This document shows positions 23,668 through 35,229 of a stretch of DNA of 64,000 bases, piece after piece. The translations under genes and the position numbers were made by a program. Each line of letters begins with the position of its first letter. Position 1 is the stretch's first letter. The notes beneath the pieces were generated by a model. That model made no database searches, was not told the DNA's origin, and saw only the letters and a program-made list of their open reading frames with translations. This DNA is from Platerodrilus igneus (taxonomy: Eukaryota; Arthropoda; Insecta; Coleoptera; Lycidae), in the NCBI GenBank assembly GCA_036346225.1, contig JARFIW010000453.1, positions 1,860,001-1,924,000 on the forward strand, written 5' to 3'.

Positions 23668-26644
23668 AGAAAACAGAGTTAGCACTTGTATCTTATTGTG
23701 GCACTGAAATCAATGTTCTTGGTTATATTAAAGTAAGAGTAGTGTATAAAAATTTTAATGATACACTGAATCTATATGTAGTGTCACCAGGTAAAACACC
23801 ATTGTTAGGTAGAGAATGGTTACGTTTCATTAAATTAGATTGGACGGAAATTTATCAATTATCGTTACCATCACAAAGTAATCGTTTGATTCAAAATTTA
23901 ATTGCGAAATATCCTACTGTTATGGAAGCAGGTATAGGAGAAATTAAAGACATGGTTGCAAGGCTGGTCATGAAACCAGACATGCCACCAGTATTTTTAA
24001 AGGCGCGTAGTGTGCCATTTGCATTAATTCCTAAAGTAGATGCAGAAATAGATAATTTGGTACAAGCGGGGGTGCTTAAAAGATTAATTCATCTGATTAG
24101 CTACGCCAGTTGTACCTGTTCTTAAACCCAATGGTCAAGTGCGACTATGTGGGGATTTCAAAGTCACCATTAACAAATTTCTTCAAGTGGATGATCACCA
24201 CTTACCCACAGTGGATGAACTTTTCTCATCCATGGCAGGAGGGGAAAAATTTTCTAAGATTGACTTGAATCAAGCTTACTTAAATATGTGTGTACATCCT
24301 GAGGATCGCAAGTATTTAGTTCTGAATACTCATCGAGGATTGTACGAATGTTCAAGACTGATGTATGGTATTGCATCAGCGCCAGCAATTTGGCAAAGAA
24401 ATATAGAACATATCCTTAAAGATATTCCGGGGGTGAGTGTATTTCTGGATGATATCAGAATTACAGGACCTAATGATTCAGTTCATTTAGCTAGATTGGA
24501 GGAAGTTTTCAAACGCTTAGCTAAACATAATTTAAAAATTATTTCACATAAGTGTAGCTTTTTACAAAATTCTATAGAGTATTGTGGATATCGTATCGAT
24601 AAAGATGGTATACACAAACTCAAAAGTAAAATCGATGCCATTGATAATATGAAACGACCCACTAATACAACAGAGGTTAGAGCATTTTTGGGTTTAGCAA
24701 ATTACTATGGCAGATTTTTTCAAAATTTAAGCTCGGTAGCTTTTCCATTAAATCAATTATTGCGTAAACACACGAAATTCCATTGGACAGAAAAATGTGA
24801 ATCTGCTTTTAAGCAAATAAAGGCAGAAATGCAAACAGGCAAAGTTTTATGTCATTATAATCCTAATTTACCAATAATTGTAGCCACAGATAGCAGTCCC
24901 TATGCTGTGGGCGCTGTTATTTCACATATTTTTCCGGATGGTCAGGAACGTCCAATCCAAACAGCTTCAAACGCTTACAAGCACGCAACAAAAATATTCA
25001 CAACTTGATAAAGAAAGTTTTGCAATTATTTTTGCTGTGAAGCGATTTCATCAATTTCTTTATGGCAGACGGTTCACGTTATACACGGATTCTAAGCCAT
25101 TAGTTCATATTTTCTCTTCAAATAAAAAATTACCTATATTAACGGCATCACGTATGCAACACTATGCTTTGTATTTACAAGCGTTTGATTATGATATCAA
25201 ATATAAAAACACAAAGTTGCATGGCAATGCAGATGCTTTTTCACGTCTTCCAGTTCGTTCTGAAGATGTAGTGAAATTCGAAATGGTAGATATTTTTGAA
25301 ATTCAGCAAATAGAAACACTACCGATTACAGTTAAGCTTTTAGCTAAAGCAACAGTAAAAGATCAAGAATTACAACCATTATACGAAGGTTTAAAAAGCG
25401 GTCAAATAGTTCCTTCTGAATTAAGATTCCGCATTCCACAAGAAGAATTTTCTCTTCAGGCAAATTGTATAATGAGAGGAATTCGCGTAGTTATTCCTGA
25501 GGTATACAGACCTAAAATTCTAAAGGAGTTGCATATAGCTCATTTTGGTGTAGTCAAGATGAAAGCATTAGCACGCAGCTATTGCTGGTGGCCTTCAATC
25601 AATTCAGATATAGAATATTTAGCTAAAACTTGTGAAGCATGTAATAAAATTGCTAATAACCCACCTAAATATTCTTACCATCCTTGGCTGACACCATCTG
25701 CACCATTTGAAAGAATACACATTGACTTTGCTGGTCCTTTCAAGGGATTGTATTATTTCATTGTGGTTGATGCGTATTCCAAGTGGCCAGAAATTTTTAT
25801 TTTAAAAGAAATAACTTCAAGTAAAGCTATAAAAATTTTACGTTCATTGTTTGCTAGGTACGGGATTCCTAAAGTACTGGTTTCAGACAATGGAAGCCAA
25901 TTTAAATCGGCAGAATTCGAATACTTCATGAAAATGAATAATATTAATCACAAATGTATTGCTCCCTTTCATCCTGCTACAAATGGACAGGCTGAAAGAT
26001 ACGTTCAAATTTTAAAGAACTCTTTAAAAGCCATGGGAGAAGAGCAATATACGGATAAGGAAATTCAATTACAACGATTACTTTTTCAGTATCGACGAAC
26101 CCCACATTGTAGTTCAGAGAATTCACCTTCATTTTTAATGCTTAATCGAGAGATAAGGTCCAGGTTAGATCTTATGAAACCCAGTTACCTACCGTCAAAA
26201 GTAGATTTTGAAAAAAATGCAGAGCCTCGAATCTTAAAAGTTGGAGCACGTGTAGCTGCTCGTAATTATAATGATCCAAAAGTAAAATGGATGTTTGGTA
26301 TAATTTCAGAAAAGTTGGGTAATTTACATTATACAATCCAACTTGATAATGGTCGATTATGGAAACGACGTATAGATCAGGTAAGGGCAATTGGTGAAAA
26401 TACATTAGATTCAGATGTGAAAGAAAAATTTGAGATTACTGACGAACCAATATTAGTGGAACCACCCATATTAATTACTTCTGTTGAAAAACCTTTAGAA
26501 ACAGATGTAACAATTGATAATAATAATCAGAGTGATGTTTCCACTGCCACAAATGATGATAAAATTCAGGAACATATTGCTCCAGAACCAGTAGTTCGAC
26601 GTTCAACTCGTAAAATAAAACCACCCGAACGATTGAATCTGTAA
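23646..26644 (+). pseudogene. pol: protease end, reverse transcriptase, RNase H, integrase
   Basis: Three overlapping frames together cover a gypsy pol. The protease closes with TPLLGREWL (about 23810). Frame breaks occur near 24090 and 24970. The reverse transcriptase shows VRLCGDFK, FSKIDLNQAY and the catalytic VFLDDI. RNase H shows VATDSS, DKESFAIIFAVKRF and YTDSKPL. Integrase shows the HHCC zinc motif (HIAHFG to CEACNK) and the catalytic core with HIDFAGPF, SDNGSQF and NGQAERYVQ (D, D and E). It ends in a basic tail, RRSTRKIKPPERL. All main catalytic residues are visible; only the reading frame is damaged. Confidence 0.9.
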
Positions 26645-26716
26645 TGTTTCTTTGTTTTTTTTTTCTCCCAGAAAATAATAATTAATGTATTTAAAAGGTA
26701 ATACTGATTTTTTGAC

Positions 26717-26725
26717 AAGGGAGAG
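26717..26725 (+). promoter_or_regulatory. Polypurine tract
   Basis: AAGGGAGAG lies directly against the 3' LTR, where plus-strand DNA synthesis is primed in LTR retrotransposons. Confidence 0.8.
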
Positions 26726-26936
26726 TGTTGTGTATCTATATATGCTAGGTATTCATAGTCTAGGGGAAGTAAGACCTGTTGTTGTTGAGCCACGATGGCG
26801 AAAGAGAGACAGTCTTATTGTGAGCACATTCAATGTATTATACTAAGTCTAATATAGTGCTAAGTTCGGTGTATGAAATAAATCAATTCACCATTCTGAC
26901 GTTCTGTGTATCATTCCTTTCCCTTCGGACACCACA
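26726..26936 (+). repeat. 3' LTR (211 bp)
   Basis: Starts TGTTGTG and ends CACCACA, like the 5' copy. GAGTG follows at 26937-26941. Confidence 0.95.
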
Positions 26937-26941
26937 GAGTG

Positions 26942-28990
26942 TTTCTAATAATGTGCTACAACCATGTACTATCCTTCAGTTATTGAAACTCTTACGAGAA
27001 ACCAAAGAAACGTTTCAAATTTGTAAAGGGCACGCATTACGCTAGATATAAAATCTAAATGGACGAGGAAAAATAATCTAAGCAGATAACATTCATTTTG
27101 ATATACTCTGTATATTTTGATTTCACATCTAGTAGTGCACAGTAAACAAGAATTTGAAGTAAAATTGGTAGTTTTATTCAAATCGTAAACTTAAACCACA
27201 CAAAACATTGTTTTATCTTTATTAAATACATATTGAAGCCGAATTCAAGGTTGTAACTTATTTTAAACCACAAAATGCAAACAAAATGTTTATAACTGCA
27301 AACTTTATGTGGAAGCATGCCATTTTTAAGATAGCTGTAGATTTATGAAATAATAGTGAATTTATTTTATGCAACACAAATATGAGCTTTTAGAAATTTT
27401 AGTTAAATAAATTAAATGCAATGTTACATAGTTTCAATATACATTGCTGCAATTACCATGAACCAAACTCAGACACTTACTAAGAGGAATTCACGCATAT
27501 TAGATTACAGGTGACATACAATACATTACCATAAATTCTTTTATAGTGCAATGCAAAGACTGAAGGAAACAAATGTTAACCTACTAAAATCACATAACGA
27601 CATAGGTACTTTCCCCGTGTTTCATTTCATAAACTTAATAGGAAGAATATGACAAAAATCCGAACAACATAGGAGTGGGAAAAAATACAGTAGTTAGATA
27701 TCGAAAAAGAAAGAATTAGTCAGTTACTTGCGAACTTGTAATAAACCAACATCAACATGTAGTTGTACAAAAACGTAATATGGTGGTGACCCGCATGGTC
27801 AGGGGTCGATATAGCACGAAATAACGTAAACATGTAATAATACGCCTTAATAATAGAAAACAACACAACGCAGCTGCAAGTATAAATAAATATAGACGTG
27901 CTGCAGGGACAAACACACAGTACAAGATAAAATATGTGAACTTCCCTCACATTGGCGAGATATTTTCCATGCACCTGTGGGTGGAATTAATTTGGAATTT
28001 TGGGTTGTATTAGGTCAATGATAGCTGTCGTTGAAGGATGAAAAGATGGCATTATTGATAAATTAGTAAGTTGGTGTGGTCTGGACATTCTTAACTTTAC
28101 AACAGGCAAATTAATCTGTGAGTAATTATAAACTTTTATGGTTATACAGGTTATACAGGTGAATTTGAAAGTAAAGATAATTGGTATTTTATGATATAGA
28201 ACATTAATTGAACATAAAAGTGATTATGTTTTATTGATTCAGGATTTACCGATGGAACAAGGTTTATTAAATGTAAATATAATGTTATCAATTAAAATAT
28301 TTTGAAGTATATATGTATTGATTTTATATTATTTTGGAGTGAACAATGAAATGATGCCGCAAAAAGTTGAAATGTAACTGTTTTTTATTTATTATGAACG
28401 AGATTTCCAATAATTAGGATTTATAATTGTCATGTAAAAAATACTGAAACCAGAAAAAATGTGGAGGACGAATAATAGCTTTGTTGATGGCATAAAGTGT
28501 AAAGGTCTTTCAAGGATTTTTTTCTTTTAGCAATACCTGGCCAGATTTAAGATTAAGAAATTGTTGTTAGTATATGTGTATTTATGTTAAATGTATTTTG
28601 TGTTAATAAAGGTTAAGTTTAAGCTGATCTTTATTTGAATTTATTTAAAAACTAGGTAAATAAACACATTTGTTTAGGATATTCAGATACCCCAAGGATA
28701 GAATTAATAAGTGTTTTAAAATATTTCAGGTAAGGTAGTATATGCAGTGATAAAATTTAGAATACCAAAGTAAGTGAGATTGTTGCGGAATAATCGTCTT
28801 CCGTGCAGATATAATATCAAAAAGACATTGCTGTGACAGATGGATTGGCATCGCTCGATTTTGAAAAAGTGGAAAAATCTTTCAGAATAAGTGCTAGTGA
28901 AACGTAGTTTTTTTTTGTATTTTGGCCATTCTATTTATTATTTTTTATTCCTTTATTATTTTTATTTCAAATTTTTCTGTATTTTCTTTT
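26942..28990. other. Intronic DNA, possibly with a faint piggyBac tail
   Basis: Immediately after the LTR the text may continue the piggyBac remnant broken at 22301, but the match is too weak to annotate. The rest is AT-rich. Near 28142 GGTTATACA is tandemly repeated twice. No gene is recognised. Confidence 0.3.
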
Positions 28991-28999
28991 CTCATTTTT

Positions 29000-29690
29000 C
29001 CATAGGAACCCATTCCTGTACCACTGCAGTTAGCAGAAACTTCCTTATGTTGTTATGGGATTCCTGCCCCTTCACATAGCAAATCCAAATTTATTAACGT
29101 TCATTTTACCCGTAACACATTTTACTGGCATGCTGCACCAAAAAGCCAGCAAGTTTCAATGCAATGAAAAACGTCCTGTTGTTTGCAGATGATACAATAC
29201 AAATGATGTATTAGCAATTAGTAATTGCTTGACGTAAAGTAAACTTTGAAAGATAAAGCAAAAAAAGTCACCATGCCCTGAAATGATAAAGATCTATTAT
29301 GATTATATAGGAGGAGTTGATTTGGCAGATAACTTATTGATCTATAGGACTTCGATAGAAGACGTAACAAGAGGTAAATAATTTTTTTTATAAACCTATG
29401 ATGTTTATAAGAAATGAGTACATTCTCTACAACGACAACAAGCAAAATAAATGCCATTGTTACATTTATTTATTACAGTAGTAGAAGGGATTGCTTGTAT
29501 TAGGTGACAGCAAAGTCGTTAGGAAAACCATCATCGTAAAAAAACACTTTCTTATTGAATGCACAACTAGACAACACTGTATATGATGTGCACAATCACA
29601 AAATATTGAAAAACCATGTGCCAAATGTGTAATATACCCATTGTGTAAAAATTGTTTTACTCCATACCAAATGAAATAATGCTGTCAATA
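29000..29690 (+). pseudogene. piggyBac transposase C-terminal remnant
   Basis: Around 29290-29345 a frame reads YYDYIGGVDLADNLLIYRT, matching the GGVD motif that follows the third catalytic region in piggyBac transposases. Further on, shifted frames give a cysteine-rich end (CAKC, PLCKNCF), the zinc-binding C-terminal domain of the family. The intervening region is shortened and broken by stops. It is a third member of the family here and lies in the plus orientation. Confidence 0.7.
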
Positions 29691-29699
29691 TAAATAATA

Positions 29700-30855
29700 C
29701 TTTAAATCTAATGGTGCCTAAAGGGTGCAAGCCACATTCTCATTTTCAAATTTTTCTAAATATTACGGAACTATGTAAATAAAAAACTACATATAGTGTT
29801 TCAAATTTAAGCTTTAAGAAATCCGACTCGAAAGAGTAAACTAATACAACAGACTGTAGAAGATTATTATTGCTGTTTGTAGAATTCATACAATGATAAA
29901 CTTCATATTGTTATTTCTATACAAAAAAACTGTAACTGATAAATATAATAAAATGGAAAATTTGTCTAAAAAATACATTCAAGTGGTCTAATAATTGTAT
30001 AACAAATTAAAATGATATAATCTTACTTCATATCCCAAGGTCAAAAACCCCAACAAAAATGATTTAATATTTCGAAATAATATAGTAGTAGGTGCCAGAT
30101 AATGCGAAGTTCTTAGTTTAGAAAAATCCAACCTCTACTTGCAGTCATTCATGCAGTTAATAATATGTCGGATCAATCAACAGATCCAACTACTTTATTA
30201 TTTTCAGATGTTTACAATATATACAGCTTAAATTTATAACTAGTTTTCAGATTCAGCTATTTATCACAGTAACGATAAGTTTATAATTGATTCTGTCAAT
30301 AAGCTTAAAAGTATGCTTGCAAGGAAAAATGTACATGAGTCAGTAAAACTTAAATAAAATGTAATAAAAGCTAAGAAGGTTAGTTCCATAAATATATTCG
30401 ATATTAATATTTAGCTTGCATATACGAACCCATGTGCTAAAGTAAGTATGCAGTATTTATTCTGATTTTATTATTAGATTTAATGTAAACACAATTCAGA
30501 ATAAAACATTTGCTAATTTTATAGCAACATTTCTAGTGGTGTTTACTGTATTAAAATTATATTAAAAGTGTGTCTGCAGACTGTAATGGGAGATAATTTT
30601 CCATCATGTTAAAGTACTACATGTTATAATCTTGTTTAAAACATTTATATAACACAACCATCTAAATAAAGTTTACTAAAATATTATTTCTAAATTACTG
30701 TAACAATGAGAAATAGTATAGAACAAGTAAAAACCCGAACAAACGGCTACTACTGATTTTAGATCATGAACACCATTAGTGCACAAAAACAAATTTAACT
30801 AAAATTTGGAAACTTAATAATTTATTGATGTACTAACCCTAAACTGCACAATTTT
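29700..30855. other. Intronic DNA, nothing recognised
   Basis: AT-rich sequence between a piggyBac remnant and the displaced rDNA fragment; no motif seen. Confidence 0.35.
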
Positions 30856-31810
30856 TTTTCGTTACCGGAATTGTCCTCTGATTAAGCTCAACGTCGTTAT
30901 CTAGACGACGACTCCTCTGAATACCCTTCGTGTTTCTTATCATGGCGACTATACATCGTCGTCCTACGATTTTATTTGGCTTCTTTATTTAAGTCGCATC
31001 AGGCGACTTTTTCCTCTCGTATATAAATAACTGTGTCGCAACAAAGATGACGATTCCTCTGAATAAAACTGTTACGTCGCTACCAAGATGACGAGTTCTC
31101 TACGTCGCTAATAAGACGACAGATCCTCTGAATACCACGGGGGCTTTTCAATAAATTTTTGCGTCGCAACCAAGACGGCGAGTCCTCTAAATACTACGAG
31201 GGTTTTATCTAATTAAATATTTGCGTCTAAACTTGACGACGAGTCCTCTGATTTACCATGGGGAGATCTTGATCGAGCCCTTTATAGGTCGCCAGAACGG
31301 AGACCAGAGCGTACAAGGATCCCTCGACACTAGACTTCAAAAGTACTATGATTGAGGTAAATGCTATTCATTGGATGTACACCGGATACGGGGGCCGATC
31401 GTCCGCCTTCGAGCAGTAACGCTTCGAACCTGGGGTGCTAGTTACGAGATGGCCGGATCGTAAACACTCTGGACCTTATGGTATGCCCAAATCGGGTCGT
31501 TACTTTTGGCCCTTCTCGTTTACGTCTCGGTGCTGCACAGTTCGATATCGGAATCGAGTCCCCGGTCGCCAGTTCCCAGCAACCCCACAGGATGACAACT
31601 GTTGGCGCGATCTGCAGTTCTACCATTTGTCTCGAGCAATGCGCATGTTGTAACTCCTTGCTCAAGATCCGAGCAAAGCGCACACCCCATATACGTTTCT
31701 TCGCATCGTAGATGCGTAAGAACGATTGTGGTGTTGTGTGCTCTCATCGACCTCGGCGAAGCTAACGCGCCCCAACCCGTCCGACTAGTGGTTTGGATGT
31801 ATATTATCTG
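30856..31810 (-). other. Displaced rDNA: internal transcribed spacer 1
   Basis: Directly downstream of the 18S 3' end (31811-31840, minus strand) in transcript direction lies a block whose composition differs sharply from its surroundings. It is GC-rich between 31260 and 31800, with CpG-rich short repeats further on. By position it must be ITS1. I saw no start of 5.8S rRNA at its far end near 30856, so the fragment is cut within ITS1. The exact far boundary is estimated from composition and from where the subrepeats stop. Overlapping open frames at 31435-31814 on both strands are by-products of high GC. Confidence 0.8.
30874..31251. repeat. Subrepeats within the ITS1 fragment
   Basis: Seven or so degenerate units share GACGACGAGTCCTCTGAATA. 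The TCCTCT core appears near 30874, 30913, 31055, 31096, 31124, 31183 and 31244. Spacing is irregular (28-142 bp), with two intervals close to 60. Several are followed by a G run (CACGGGGG, TACGAGGG, CATGGGG). Short repeats are common in insect ITS1. Confidence 0.7.
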
Positions 31811-31840
31811 TTAATGATCCTTCAGCAGGTTCACCTGCGG
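31811..31840 (-). rRNA. 3' end of 18S rRNA (30-bp fragment)
   Basis: On the minus strand the 30 bases contain GGTGAACCTGC followed by GAAGGATCATTA, the near-universal end of eukaryotic small-subunit rRNA. Two bases differ from the common metazoan form. Only this tail is present: upstream of 31840 the sequence turns at once into AT-rich DNA and then a piggyBac copy, so the remaining 18S is missing. Confidence 0.88.
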
Positions 31841-31945
31841 CAAATGATAATAAAATTCTGTCAAAAAGTTATGTTTATTTGAAAAAACATATATGAATCA
31901 AATCCACAACACTGTGCAGTGGCAGTACATCAAAAGGAAATGTGT

Positions 31946-33750
31946 TTATTCAGTATAGAATTTGAGATTAAGACGTAGGTATAAACCACATTTTGAATAT
32001 CTTATAAAAGAAAATGATTTGCATCCTGGGATTTTGCATCGTTCCCTTGTTTCATCATGAATTGGCCAATGACTGAAGGAATCCTGATGTACATTTTTTG
32101 GTGGTATATAGGCCGTCATTGCAGCAGAATGTTTCTTTTTTGCTTGAATATTCTTTTCAAGATTACTTGGTCTTCCTCTTTTACTTGTAGATGAAGTTTC
32201 TTGGATGCACAAACAATATGCAACTTCAAGACAAAACTGGGTTAAGGGTAAATATGTTTCTCTCCAATCCATCCTAATTTTTCTATATAGCAGCCAGCAA
32301 TTTATTATCGTCATGTCCACCAGATGATAAAATAGGCATTAGTACCATTTTTTAGTTAGCTTTCTTATCTTATAGCACCCAATCGATCTGTCGAATAGAT
32401 CGACACTCCCCATATGACTATTATATTCCTTCACCAGATTAGGGCATGGGATATCAATAGTTTTCTTATATTTTTTCTCGAAGCGCTTCATATGTAAAAG
32501 TGGTATTTCTCCAGTAAAAGTAGATATGAGGGAGACTATTTTGTTGTCTTTCCAAACAACAGATGAGATTTCTATCTCTTAAATATCGGCCACAAACTTT
32601 TGAAAAGCCCTACATTTCTCTATCACTAGGTAGTTTACAGTTGGGTATCTGTGGTGTTCTTAAAGTTCCAAGACAAAGTATTCGACATTAGCCCAAGTGA
32701 CCAGCTAACGGAATTGATGTGTAGAAATTATCGAAATATATCCTGTAATGTTGATTATGGGGCACATTTTTACATAAACATAAAACAATATTGGCACTTG
32801 ATCCTAATCAGGGCCCTCTTGTTTTCTATATTTGGGATTATTTTCATCACCAGTGTAAATCTCACATTTATATGGAAATTCATCTGTTCCACAAAACACA
32901 TATGATTTATATGCCCATTTATAGGCTTTTGCAGCTAAATATTGTTTTATGTAATGTCTGCTCCTCATTACACGTAGTTGTTCATCCACACAGAGATACT
33001 GCTGTAATGGAATAGATTGAAAACCTATTGTTCAATTTATCTATCACAGGTTGAAATTTATGCAACCTGTCATGATCAGGATGATCTTTAGGTTTCATAT
33101 TTGAATTTCGGATAAAATGTAGATAGCGCCTGATTTTCACAAATTTGTTATACCTCATGGTTTCTCTTATATTGTCAAAACCAAGCGTGGAGAACCAATA
33201 ACTCCTCAAATCAGACATTCCAATAAATTGGCTGGTATCCTGTCCTGTTGAATTGGCAGGTCTGCTGATGTCTTTTCTGTAGGAAACAAATTAGATTCGT
33301 TCATTATTGTCAACACGAGCTCTCTTTATTAAAGAAATAGTAGAAGAAAGATAAAGGAGTACTCAAATTCTCAATATCAGGTGAAAAATTTGAGATGCCT
33401 CGGAAATTTACAGCATTATCATTAAGAATCTTTGCATTTTTTCACCACAAAATATTCTTATACTTTTTTTTCAGCTCCTTTGCCTCATTCTTGGGATTGA
33501 CATATCCACGTTCCTGATCTTTCTGAATTGCCTGATATTCTCATGGACTCATTTTGCAACAGTAGTCAATCTTCAAATTTAACGGGCATGGTTGTATAGA
33601 CTCTTTCATTTCTTGTTCCGGATCAGCTTCTTTGTCATCGCTTTCCCCTTTGCCCAACTCATCTTCACGGTCTGATAGATGTGCAACAATATCTTCCAGT
33701 TCTTATTAAGTTAGATACTTCTTAGTCCATTTGTTAACCATATTTGGCAT
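31946..33750 (-). pseudogene. piggyBac transposase, nearly full length, broken
   Basis: A start (MPNMVNKWTKKYL) lies at 33750, then an acidic stretch near 33660 (SDREDELGKGESDD). The DDE core begins around 33218 with RSYWFSTLGFDNIRETMRY and FVKIRRYLHFIRN. It continues through KAYKWAYKSYVFCG to WKDNKIVSLISTF and the family motif EYNSHMGSVDLFDRSI near 32400. The last part has DMTIINCWLLYRK and a cysteine-rich end, ERCKIPGCKSF to SKCGLYL. About eight stops and frame changes are spread along it. This is the best preserved of the piggyBac copies. Termini were not resolved. Its downstream side lies about 100 bp from the rDNA fragment. Confidence 0.88.
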
Positions 33751-33755
33751 TTTAT

Positions 33756-35225
33756 CTAAAATGACAATGTACAACTCAAACACAATGTATCTGCTACGCA
33801 ACGTCTGATTCAAAGCTATTTGTTACCCAAAAGAAATGACTAATGTTCAAATATGTCACTTGGAGTATTATATTAACATTATACTTATTGATGTTCACTC
33901 CTGTTGTTCAGTTTCTTGAGATAAGCTGGTATTTGTAATACATTTCTAGCCTGTGTTATCAATGCAACTTCTATACGCTAAGTCAAGATGACTCAACATA
34001 ACCACAAAGTCTGCATTATATGCTACATTACAACGAAAACAATATTCACAGTGTACATAAAGGTGTATTAGAATGTCTACAAGAGTCAGAACAGAAAATT
34101 TTATTTTCCTTACTTTAAATGTGACATTTAAATCTAGTATCAGTCTACAATGTGCAGTGTAGAGTGAAGTAATTAAAAAGCATACAACTATATTTAAGAA
34201 GTGCGTATCTGCAAGAACCCTGTTTATTCATCACTTCACAAAACTATTATTCCACTTGAAACACCTACATTTTCTTCTAAAATTAATTTAAATAAGTGTG
34301 GATCTTTTGAAAGAAACTTTTCTGCCATGGTTACTGTGTATCGAAAATTCTACCTATGCGATTTATCATTACGAGAAACCAGATTGTTACTCAGTTACTT
34401 ACTGTAAGCAATCTTTTCTGGCGTTCTCTTAACTGCGAATATTCTTACTGTGTTAAATAGTTCTTTCGTGTTCCTTTCAATAAATATTCAAATATTTTAG
34501 TAAATGCACATTTCACTCTTGAAATTGCACTCAAATTTGATTCCTTGTGGTAGTTTGTGTTATTTATAAAACAGGAGGGATCATACGCAACAATGTTTAG
34601 ATCTCAATATCAACACAAAAATATAAAAACAGTACGATTGTTTTTGTTTAAAAGCATGACACCAATCTATCAACACATCGAGGAAAAAATATAAAAAAGT
34701 ATTTCAAAAAAGAAAATAATAGAATTATTTAGAACAGGTGAAATGAAAAAATAAAAAATACAGTATGAAAAAATTGACAACAAGAGAAAGATTAAAAAGA
34801 AATCTAATAAACTGAAGTTCAAAAAAATAAAATAAAAGAAGAATATTGCTGAACAAAACTCTATTTTTATACAAATGATAATGGTTACATTCACAATCAA
34901 ATAAGAGAGCTACGAAGGAATGTACAATAACAACAAGCAGCTATATTTAAATTAAAGCTCTATATAGAAAGATAATATACTGAATATACAATACGTAAAA
35001 AGCAAGGCTGCTATTTATATAACAAAAATATTAATTCGAGCAACCCCAATTTAACCCGTTGACTAAAGCTTTCAAAACATTTTGTGAAACGGTTAGAAAG
35101 CAAATATGGAAATCACAAAAACTAGCAAGTAGTCAGTAAAAACCAACGTTTTAAAAAAGCTGATAAAAATATAAAATAAAAGATTACTTTTTCACCTATT
35201 TTTCACTAATCAAAGATCTTCAAAA
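33756..35225. other. Intronic DNA, nothing recognised
   Basis: AT-rich, with an A-rich low-complexity tract at about 34680-34830. The plus-strand open stretch 34201-34407 has no family motif. Confidence 0.35.
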
Positions 35226-35229
35226 ATTG

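Larger units (their letters stand above)
22307..26936 (+). mobile_element. Ty3/gypsy LTR retrotransposon, young but frame-broken
   Basis: The element is complete: 5' LTR, primer binding site, gag with two zinc knuckles, protease, reverse transcriptase, RNase H, integrase, polypurine tract and 3' LTR. It is flanked by the 5-bp duplication GAGTG. Gene order, with integrase after RNase H, is that of Ty3/gypsy. The CX2CX4HX4C-type knuckles and protein wording suggest the Mag-like side of the family, though I cannot place it firmly. No envelope ORF lies between pol and the 3' LTR, so it looks like a retrotransposon, not a retrovirus. Near-identical LTRs imply recent arrival. Confidence 0.95.

Noticed and set aside
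22307..26936. An endogenous retrovirus with envelope
   Set aside because: After the integrase tail at 26644 only about 80 bases remain before the 3' LTR, so there is no room for an envelope gene.
30874..31251. Hammerhead-type ribozymes suggested by GACGAG and CTGA words
   Set aside because: The conserved CUGANGA and GAAA core segments do not occur in the needed order on either strand.
31435..31814. Overlapping open frames of 70-81 codons on both strands
   Set aside because: They lie in GC-rich ITS1 of a displaced rDNA fragment, where stop codons are rare by composition.
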